Assembly (NCBI GenBank): GCA_038030265.1
Contig: CM075938.1
Location: forward strand, 10,331,009 to 10,395,008
DNA length: 64,000 nucleotides
Reading direction: 5' to 3'
Origin: Corythucha ciliata
Lineage: Eukaryota > Arthropoda > Insecta > Hemiptera > Tingidae
Below, in pieces: positions 57,026 to 64,000 of the stretch (position 1 is the first letter of the stretch; each line of letters starts with the position of its first letter). A program made the position numbers and the translations under genes. Below the pieces are notes generated by a model. The model did no database searches and had not been told where the DNA came from. It saw only the letters and a list, made by a program, of their open reading frames with translations.

Positions 57026-58085
57026 ATTTTTATTCGGTTAAATCACATTCCTTCCATTGTGGCACTATGCGGATCTTTCGCCGTTGACCAGAATCTTTAG
57101 TTAATCTCGACGTGCTCGAATGCGACTCCAGAGGCTTTTATACTTTTCCCTTTCAACTAAAATAAAATCAGGCGTTCGAATACTAGTACTTGAAAGAAAA
57201 AAAGGTCAGCTTTCATATGCACCCTGTCGTTCTTTGAGCGTTCCTTGAGGGGAGGGGGAAAAAAATACAAAAAAGGAGAAGAAAATTGGTCTCCGGCTCT
57301 TTTTTAGTTAGAGAAACTGCGGAAGTCCACTGGTTTTGTCAGTGATGGCGAAAGGGGAAAGAGATGATAAGTTTGGTCCAGCTCAGCGCCCCGTGAAATT
57401 ATACAAGACCAGCCTCTTCACTGCCTCCTCAGAGGTGTGGAGAATCCTTTTCCTTGTGTATACCTTCTTTCCTTGTCCGTCCCGTCACTTGTTCTAGCCT
57501 TGTATATACCCTTCGTAGAATCTTCATCAACCAGAAATCCTATCGTCCCTTTTTTTTATTCACAGTTGATTTCACCCCTCCCAACCCCGCCTAGCTATCA
57601 CACTTAAGAGTTCTCAGTCACATTTTAAGGAGGGACCGTTTTGTCATTATACCAGGAATGAGAGAGAAGGACACGCTTTCTAATCTCTAATCGTGTGGCT
57701 CCGTTTGAATGACGATCAAAACAAGGAAAACTGATGATAAGGGTGTCAGTGGTGGGCTGGTGGGAGATGACGATAATAGCAGGCTGGTGGTTAGGGGGAT
57801 GCACGTCGTCGAACGGTTTTCTTTGTGAAGGGGGTGGGGGAAGAATCTTAGGAGAAAAATGTCTTGTGCATAATAATGAAAAACTGTTTGAAATTAAAGC
57901 GTGAATGAAAAATTAAACGCCAAGTTCCGGGTTCTTGCAGCAGCTACCGCCAAAAAAAAAAAAATAACAATAATAATTTCTTCAACACGAAAAGAGATCA
58001 ACGCCCTCAAAAACGTTAGAAACTCCGGCATCGTTATTAGAGTCTTGCGGAATTTGAATTCCTGGGTGAGCTAGCCCCAAATTTA
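57026..58085. other. Stretch without a recognised gene
   Basis: No exon or named element was found. There is an A-run near 57951 and purine-rich sequence near 57.2-57.4 kb. Confidence 0.5.
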
Positions 58086-58089
58086 TTTA

Positions 58090-58420
58090 TTTTTTATTTT
58101 TCCTTGAAGCCAGTCGCCAGTCCCACGAAAATTGTGGCTGAACGAGCCAAATCCGTGAAATTTAATTTTTCGAAAGGAGTCGAAACGCGTCAAATTGGTT
58201 TAGCCCCCCCATGAGGCACTCCCGCTAAATTGAGTTTGAAAACGGGGACCAAACCTGCGAAATTTTGTTCTTGAAAGGAGTCAGACACGTGAAATTGCAC
58301 AATTGAGCGCCCACACCTCCGAAATTGATTTTTCAGGAAGTCAGCCCTGCGAAATTGGGTTTTGAATCCACCGAATCCACTAACGCGCTTTTCGAATGAG
58401 TCGCAGCAGCGCGATATTTG
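58090..58420 (+). repeat. Family B array, forward
   Basis: Units such as CCTGCGAAATTTTGTTCTTGAAAGGAGTC recur every 40-50 bases and lead straight into family A. Confidence 0.6.
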
Positions 58421-58424
58421 GTTA

Positions 58425-59335
58425 TACGAATTAACGATTTTCCTCTTTGGCCGTGAATTAGAGCTTTATCTTAATTTTAACGGTGATTGAGCCAAGAGTT
58501 AGTGATTTTTTCCATTTTTAGGCGAAAGCTTTTTCTCAATTCTACAGAAAAATTGGAATTTTTTCAATCATAGCCTGGAGTAAGCGTTGTTCTCAATTTC
58601 TGCCCCAAAATCATTATAGAGATATTTGTCCACATTTTATTAGCGCTTTTTCTCAATGTCAATAGTAAACAATTTTTTCTTATTCTCAATGTATGCAGTG
58701 TACTAGCGATTTTTCCGAATTTCATTCACGATTTAGAGTTTCCGTCACTTTTATCCGCGGAAGAATAGCTCTATTTTCAAACTTTAGCCGCGAGGTAGCG
58801 TTTTAACCCGGTGAAACAGCGATTTTCCTCAATTTTAGTAGTGAGTTAGCACTTTTTCTGAATTTCAACCACGTGAACTAGCACTTTTTCTCAATTATAG
58901 ATGATTGAATTGTAGCAGCTTACTCAACTTTAGCTGCGAAGTGGCGTTTTAGCCGCGAATTAGCGATTTTTATTGTTTTTGTCAAATTTCAACCACGATT
59001 TTTTAAATTTACTTTTAGTCATGAAATTAGCAGTTTGTCTCAATTTTAGCCGACAACTTGGCCCAAGAATATGACATTTGCAATTTATTTTAAATTTAGA
59101 TCGTAAAATGACCTCTGTACTTTGTGAATCGGTGATTGGTCTGAAAGTTGTATCAGGAAATGGCGAATGAGCCTGTTTTAGACGCGAATATTCGCGCTTT
59201 TCCAAAACTTTGTACTTCGTACTGGAACCAATGAACAGCGTCGTCTCAGTTTTAGCCGTCTAAAGACCTACAGAATCTGAGGATCGCGGCATTTCCTCTA
59301 TTTTTGCCGCGAAGTTGCCTTCAGAAGGCGTATAC
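58425..59335 (+). repeat. Family A array, forward arm of an inverted pair
   Basis: Units include GCGATTTTTCCTCAATTTTAG and TTTTAGCCGCGAATTAGCG. It runs forward for about 0.9 kb and is followed within about 70 bases by an array of the same size in the opposite direction. Confidence 0.7.
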
Positions 59336-59404
59336 CTTTCTCAATTTCTGACTATTAGACTCTTAGGAATATGGCGAGAGGCGTAAATCTCTATCTAGTG
59401 GTCT

Positions 59405-60315
59405 CGAATTGGGGAAAATCGCTGTAATTCCGTGCTAAAATATAGGAATTTAGGCTATAAAATTGAGGAAAAACAGTGATAAATCGCTCAACAGGCTAAA
59501 TAATATACAGCAGCTAGGACCTAAATAATATGCGTAAGTTAAGCATTAAAAAAAAATGTTAATTCACGGGTAAAATTGAGGGAAATTGCTAATTGGCGGC
59601 TAAAACAGAGAAAAACACTAATTCATATGGCTGAAATCGAGAAAAAATTAGCGGATACATAAAAAAAAAGCGTTTTTTAGCGGATAAAGCCACTAATCCG
59701 CCGACACTAATTCTTAAGGCAACCAGCTCGGCATCGGCAAGGTATCTGAAGGCCGCTTCGCTGCTAAAATAGAGGGCATACGCTAACCATAAGATTCTTT
59801 AGGCCCTTGGAGGCTAAAACTGAGAATGCGCGCAAGTTTGTGCTAATACAGGGGCAAGTACGTGGCAAAATTTTTGAAAAAAGCGTTAATTCTGGCGGCT
59901 GAAATAGTGGAAAAGCACTGATTTGTATAGCAAAAAGCGACAAAATCACGAATTCATGGCTAAAAATTTATAAAAGCGCGAAATCTCGGTCATAATTGAG
60001 AAAAAGTGCTAATGCGATGCTGTAAAAATTGAGAAAAAGCAGCGGTGATTTGCTCAGCAGGTTTGTCACGGTTACAATTGAGGAAAAGCGCTGATTCGAA
60101 GGCTGAAATGGATGGTAAATAATGAAAATTCGTGGGTAACGTGAGAAAAGCCGGTAGTTCACAGCTGAAATAAAAAAAATGCGTAAATTCGCGGCTAAGG
60201 TTACAACAAAAAGCACTCATTCGCAGGTAAAATGAGATGGAAATAAAAAAACAAAAACGTTAATTCTCGGATCAATTTGAGAAAAGCCGCTGATTCCCCA
60301 CGGCTATAGCAATTT
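59405..60315 (-). repeat. Family A array, reversed arm of an inverted pair
   Basis: Units read AATTCACGGGTAAAATTGAG and GGCGGCTAAAACAGAGAAAAACAC. With the preceding array it makes a near-symmetrical inverted structure centred near 59.37 kb. Individual units are too diverged to tell by eye whether the arms align base for base. Confidence 0.7.
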
Positions 60316-60804
60316 GAGTGGAATTAAAAGACTGCGAATGATCGCAGTCATGTTCCTGAACAGTCACAGTTTGTGAAGTGAGATACGAATCTGTGTTCGT
60401 GCACCCCCTCCCATCAGTTCCATCACGGGCATTCGCATTCGTTTAATGAGTTGTAGCCACTGAAGGTAATAAGAAAACAAGATGTTTCGTTTTGCACACA
60501 CCCCCCCCCCCCGCAACTCAAGGTCTCAGCCATATTCTCACAACCAGTCTGGGACTTGCTTAGGACATTTTTTATGGTCTAGGCTAGGAGATGACACTTC
60601 TGATATCGCCAGACATTTTCTGCTTGTGAACACCACTTTGGGCTGCTTGAAAACGGCTGGCAAGTGTGAAAATTGGTTCTTCGCAACCAATAAACTGGAA
60701 AACCACCATCGCCATCCAATTTCAAAAGACGACTAGTGTAAGCCTCGGAAATTCACATTTTTAAAGCTCGCTCATAGAGCTATGTACCCACAAAATTTTA
60801 AATA
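60316..60804. other. Stretch without a recognised gene
   Basis: It holds a C run near 60502 and an unremarkable 84-codon frame at 60482. Nothing else was recognised. Confidence 0.5.
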
Positions 60805-61222
60805 AATAAATTAAATGAAAGTGATATCTTCCGGACGACGATGGAAGGGCATGGCCCAGCACGATTCGAGTTTCGAGAAAAAATGGGCTCCCCGCGGTAG
60901 AGAACCTTTAAAACACAGGTACTGCAACACGGATTTCAGCGCCATATTTGGTCCCTCAGTTGTTAGGGTAAACAAAATATCATGAATGAAAAAATTGTCA
61001 TCGTAACAGCAAACAAACGCGGAACGCGATCGAAATAAATAAAAAAATATTACTTGTCAATGAGATCAGGTGATACTTATAATCATGTGAGGGACCAAGC
61101 ATGGCGCCGATTTCCGTGTTGCAGAACTCGTGTTTTATAGTGCCTTACCAGCGGTGGGATTTGAACCCGCAACCTCTGGATTACTAGTCCAGCACGCTAC
61201 CAGTTGCAGCTACGGTGACGCC
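60805..61222 (-). mobile_element. tRNA-Thr-derived SINE, minus copy, with an insert
   Basis: From 61222 downward, the tRNA-like head starts GGCGTCACCG, has box A-like sequence (AGCTGCAACTGGTAGCG) and an anticodon stem-loop CTGGA-CTAGTAA-TCCAG giving anticodon AGT (threonine). Box B is GGGTTCAAATCCC. The non-tRNA body reappears at 60895-60814 (CTCGAAACTCGAATCGTGC, GGACGACGATGGAAGGG) after an unrelated insert. The acceptor stem does not close as in a working tRNA, and the same head with a body exists in a second copy, so I call it a SINE. Confidence 0.75.
60896..61150. mobile_element. Foldback insert inside the minus-strand SINE
   Basis: The insert has inverted ends of about 60 bases. On the plus strand the left side has TTTAAAACACAGGTACTGCA and GCGCCATATTTGGTCCCTCA; the right side has TGAGGGACCAAGCATGGCGC and TGCAGAACTCGTGTTTTATA. 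These are diverged reverse complements around a roughly 130-bp A/T-rich loop. The matching plus-strand SINE lacks this piece, which fixes it as an insertion. Confidence 0.75.
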
Positions 61223-61263
61223 TCTGGAGGTCGTACTGTGAGGGATCAGCTATCAGCTGGGAG

Positions 61264-61428
61264 GGCGTCAACATGGCACAATTGGTAGCGTGCTGGACTA
61301 GTAATCCAGAGGTTGCGGGTTAAAATCCCGCCGGAGAGCTCATTTTTTCTCGAAACTCGAATCGTGCTGGGCTATGCCCTTCCATCGTCGTCCGGAAGAT
61401 ATCACTTTCATTTAATTTAATCAATTAA
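61264..61428 (+). mobile_element. tRNA-Thr-derived SINE, plus copy
   Basis: The head GGCGTCAACATGGCACAATTGGTAGCG is followed by the same AGT anticodon stem-loop and a T-arm GCGGG-TTAAAAT-CCCGC. The arm is well paired, but box B has TTAAA where TTCAA is expected. The body CTCATTTTTTCTCGAAACTCG to GGAAGATATCACTTTCATTT follows without interruption. It faces the other copy head to head with 41 bases between them. Confidence 0.8.
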
Positions 61429-61534
61429 ATACCGGCGACAACATCTTTCTTCATGTATCGAATTACATCCCCAAATTTTTGTTTTTAAAAGAGCAAACCC
61501 CAAGAAATTTGATTTTTTTCCATTTGTGAAAATT

Positions 61535-61880
61535 AAGCCCCGTTCACATTAGGCTACTAATAGCGTGCTACCAGTAGCAAGCTACTAAAGGTAAGCTACT
61601 AGTAGCTTTCGGGCGAGGGAAACTTGTTCACATTAGGCTACTACAATGCGCTACTGATAGTGAGCTACTTATTCGTAAGCTTGAAAAATCAAAGCGAAAC
61701 CTTTTGGAATTTCTTGTAACTTTCTTTTTGCTACTGAATTTACTGGCTGCAACTAAAGTAGAACATGCTCAACTCGGCACTACTGGTAGCTTGCTACTAG
61801 AGCTTTCTCCAGTGCGGAAGTTTTTGCTTCTACAGTTGCAAGCTCGAGAAGAAGCCAAAGTAATTATTTATTAGATCACC
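61535..61880 (+). repeat. Terminal-like region with CTACTAGTAGC motifs
   Basis: After TTAAGCCCCGTTCACATTAGG the sequence repeats GTTCACATTAGGCTACTA (near 61549 and 61627) and many CTACTAGTAGC, CTACCAGTAGC and GGTAGCTTGCTAC motifs to about 61810. This resembles the subterminal zone of a DNA transposon in the TTA-duplicating (Harbinger-type) or TTAA-type groups. It lies directly upstream of the MADF gene. No matching right end is inside the window. Confidence 0.5.
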
Positions 61881-61925
61881 GGCTGTTTAATTGAAATATT
61901 CTCTCTTGATTTTTTTAACGGAAAA

Positions 61926-62276
61926 ATGTCGAATCGCAAAGTGTGTACAAATTGGTCTCAGGACGATATTAATGATTTTTTCATAATTTTTCGAAATTTC
62001 CCCTCCTTATGGGACGTAACGTCACCCGAATATTTGAAGAGAGACTTGAAACGTACGTCACTCGTGGCATTAGTTCACGAGTTGAACGAAGTGGGTATTT
62101 CGTGCAGCGAGGAAAATATAAAAAAGATCAAAGTTTTCAAAGACAGCTAAATAAAAAAGTCTAAAAAAAGTGGCGCTGGCACCGACGACATTTACAAACC
62201 CAGGATGTCATGGTTCCCAACGGCCGACTCGTTTTTGAATGAAATAGTCGTTGGAAGAGAATCTTCTTCCAATTTG
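61926..62276 (+). CDS. MADF-type DNA-binding protein, exon 1
   Basis: The ATG at 61926 opens a MADF domain (Myb/SANT-like, binds DNA): WSQDDINDFFIIFRNF, LWDVTSPEYLKRDLKRTSLVAL, then SGAGTDDIYKPRMSWFPTADSFLNEIV. The last part is the classic MADF C-terminal stretch. An ochre codon at 62148-62150 breaks the frame just before KKSKKSGAG, and about six residues seem to be missing there compared with the family. The exon ends at a good donor, AATTTG/GTGAGT, in phase 0. Downstream exons keep the frame. Either the gene is freshly dead, the stop is a sequence error, or the region is spliced in a way I cannot see. Confidence 0.65.
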
Positions 62277-63579
62277 GTGAGTACAACCTCTTTTGTAAAC
62301 CAATAAAATGTGCCTGCCTACAATCAATTCCAAATTAGCACATTGCCCAAAATATTTGCCTTAGTCCGAAAACCGTCAATTTTAAGAAGTCATGGACTGG
62401 CTGAAAAAGCTAAACGTTTTGCTGTTTTGGTCATATATCCGAGAATGCATTAAGCGAAAAGGTTCCCGTGATGGTCAGAGTCCGACCTCCAGATTGATTT
62501 AGGCAGTTTTCCACAACAGGCCTACCTACTTTCGTACACCTACATACACACACATATACTTAAATCACCCCCAGACCAATAGCTGCATATTATTATTTTG
62601 AAAATATGGTACACACAATAAATATTTTCCTTGAGATAATTATGATTGTTTTTGTTATTAATATGTTTTATTATGATCATCATAATGTTATCTATTTTAA
62701 AAAAATAACTAGACAGTTGTTGGGGTCTAAAACCACCAAACGATTGCACCGAATTCGCTGTCTTGTCTTCATTTCGACCTCAGGCCCACAATTATCAAAA
62801 CTTCAAAACTGAAGATGAACCGCTGAAAAAAATGTGCTCTTTTCAGTAATGTTGTTGGATTTAACCTAGGTCGCATATTTCCCAAGTTACAGCTGTTTTT
62901 ATTGCGAAACCCCGTGTTGTGCTGAAAAACGTGAAAAAATCGATAATCTCGACAACGAATAGATATCGGACCCATCGTCATAGGGCATTTTTTGTTGAAT
63001 TTTGGGTGTACAATCACCCCCCCCCCTCATTTTGTTCATTCAAGTACCAGTCACCCTGTATTTATGACTTTATTGAGTTATCATTTTTCTACGTACACAC
63101 CTTCTTTTATAAAAGACCATCATTTTTCCATATAAATAAGCAAGTTTTCAATCCCATCACCGTAAAACAAACACCCCAGTTGCTCCCACACCTGGCACCA
63201 GCCAGTTGGCCACAGTTGCTCATGATTTCCTCCACAAGTCCATCATTGTAAAAAAAAAAAGCCAGCCATCTAACGTTTTCCTAGTGATTTACCTGAAGAG
63301 GGCGGCATACCACGCCGTTGAAACGTTGTATTAATAATAATATAGCTTACAACGTACGTATTTGCTAAAACGGTTTCAAATCGGACGTTCTAATAAGTGA
63401 GTCATCTGTTTTGGATCGAAAACAGCAAATATTCAGCTTGAGTGGCGACTATGAATACGGCCCTTAAGCCCCGTCCAAAGTTTTTTTTTTTTTTTGTTTC
63501 ATTTTTTCTTTTTTTAAACTTATTTTTAAATATTTGTTTCGAAAACTTTGTCATGTATAGAATGTCAACGTAATTTCAG
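62277..63579 (+). other. Intron 1 of the MADF gene with repeat relics
   Basis: It is bounded by GTGAGT and TAATTTCAG. It contains a poly-C run near 63018 and a PLE-like 3' tail motif at 63291-63350 (CCTGAAGAGGGCGGCATACC, GAAACGTTGTA pairing with TACAACGT). At 63455-63472 it has GACTATGAATACGGCCC followed by TTA, the reverse of a GGGCCGTATTC terminus as in the 47.8-49.7 kb element. Confidence 0.55.
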
Positions 63580-63798
63580 GCAAAAAAAGATAACAGAAAG
63601 CAAACGGGGTCTGGGGGAGGAAAGCCCCAAATTTGGGATGACGTGGATCTGAAAATTCTGGATATTTTGGACCCGTTGTCCCCAACGGTCTCGGGGCTTA
63701 ATTTAGCCGAAACCGATCCGGCTCAAGGAGTAGTCGAAATTCCGGTTGAGAGAACTGAAGAAGCAGAAGGAAATAATCAACCGGATGCCAACACCGAG
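63580..63798 (+). CDS. MADF-type protein, exon 2
   Basis: Exon 2 is 73 codons in phase 0 at both ends (acceptor TTTCAG/GCA, donor GAG/GTGCGA). It starts AKKDNRKQTGSGGGKPQIWDD, resembling the RKQTGGGP motif found after Myb/SANT-like domains in NAIF1/zeste-type proteins. It continues DLKILDILDPLSP and an acidic TDPAQGVVEIPVERTEEAEG tail. The open frame and clean splice sites argue for recent coding function. Confidence 0.65.
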
Positions 63799-63838
63799 GT
63801 GCGATTATTCACTTTTTAAATTAGCGATGTCTTAACAG

Positions 63839-64000
63839 ATTATTCAACAGACCAGAGGAAGCCCACCCCCAAAAAAGGCAAAGAGAATCGTCCGTGGCGA
63901 TGGTTGCACGGATAAACAAATGGAAAAGGAGAATATGAAAATTGAACTTCTTAAGTTGGAAATTTATCTGAAGAAACTCGAAGCGTTACGAATGGAACGT
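63839..64000 (+). CDS. MADF-type protein, exon 3 (partial, runs off the window)
   Basis: With acceptor CTTAACAG the exon starts at 63839; a second in-frame acceptor, TTCAACAG, would start it at 63851. It encodes TRGSPPPKKAKRIVRGDGC, a likely nuclear signal. The coiled-coil-forming ENMKIELLKLEIYLKKLEALRMER follows, the type of leucine-rich tail that ends many Myb/SANT-like and MADF proteins. The frame is open at base 64000. Confidence 0.65.
   Translation, partial: MIQQTRGSPPPKKAKRIVRGDGCTDKQMEKENMKIELLKLEIYLKKLEALRMER

Noticed and set aside
61141..61340. Functional tRNA-Thr (AGT) genes
   Set aside because: Acceptor stems do not pair well, box B is mutated in one copy, the other is interrupted, and both carry the same non-tRNA body.

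Overview
The window looks like repeat-saturated nuclear DNA from an invertebrate animal, most likely an arthropod. It has long gene-free stretches, many homopolymer runs, spliced rather than operonic coding signals, and the remains of at least nine kinds of transposable element. The arthropod guess rests on an R1-clade-like LINE family and a MADF-domain gene; both are commonest in arthropods, but neither proves the lineage. No prokaryotic, plasmid or CRISPR structure is present.

Layout. 1-3.0 kb has no recognised gene. 3.0-5.6 kb holds a 17-bp minisatellite that flanks a decayed R1-like LINE on both sides. 5.6-8.4 kb has no recognised gene. 8.36-12.08 kb is a 1.86-kb direct tandem duplication whose two copies carry two internal cassettes in opposite order. 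12.1-14.3 kb holds short diverged repeat arrays cut by the 3' end of a Jockey/CR1-like LINE. 14.8-17.5 kb is an APE-type LINE with endonuclease and RT. 17.5-20.0 kb has no gene.

20.0-38.6 kb is dominated by diverged short tandem repeats with a consensus close to TTTTAGCCGCGAATTAGCG (family A) and a sister type with CGCGAAATTG (family B). These arrays run forward on the left and reverse on the right, and matching CACTGGYGGACCTA-type ends are seen at about 20.03 and 38.34 kb. Inserted among them are a restriction-like-endonuclease LINE (29.5-32.3 kb, minus) and a second copy of the R1-like LINE (34.3-35.4 kb, minus), again next to the 17-bp repeat.

38.6-40.9 kb is a Ty3/Gypsy pol remnant (minus). 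41-45 kb has no recognised gene. 45.3-46.7 kb is a THAP/P-element transposase pseudogene (minus) with recognisable exons. 46.8-50.0 kb is a foldback element with a 1,959-bp TIR element nested in one arm. 50.7-55.6 kb is a Gypsy element (minus) abutted by a Penelope-like element. 55.65-56.69 kb holds LINE fragments. 56.7-60.3 kb holds more family A/B arrays, including a near-symmetrical inverted pair. 60.8-61.43 kb is a head-to-head pair of tRNA-Thr-derived SINEs, one carrying a nested foldback insert. 61.5-64.0 kb holds the best gene candidate, a three-exon MADF-type protein next to DNA-transposon-like terminal sequence, open at the window edge.

How it fits together: almost every coding signal is a mobile-element enzyme, and nearly all are broken by frameshifts, single stops or lost catalytic residues. 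The most informative patterns are structural: a LINE family tied to one minisatellite, tandem-repeat arms facing each other in foldback fashion, swapped cassettes, and nested insertions whose order can be read from target-site duplications.
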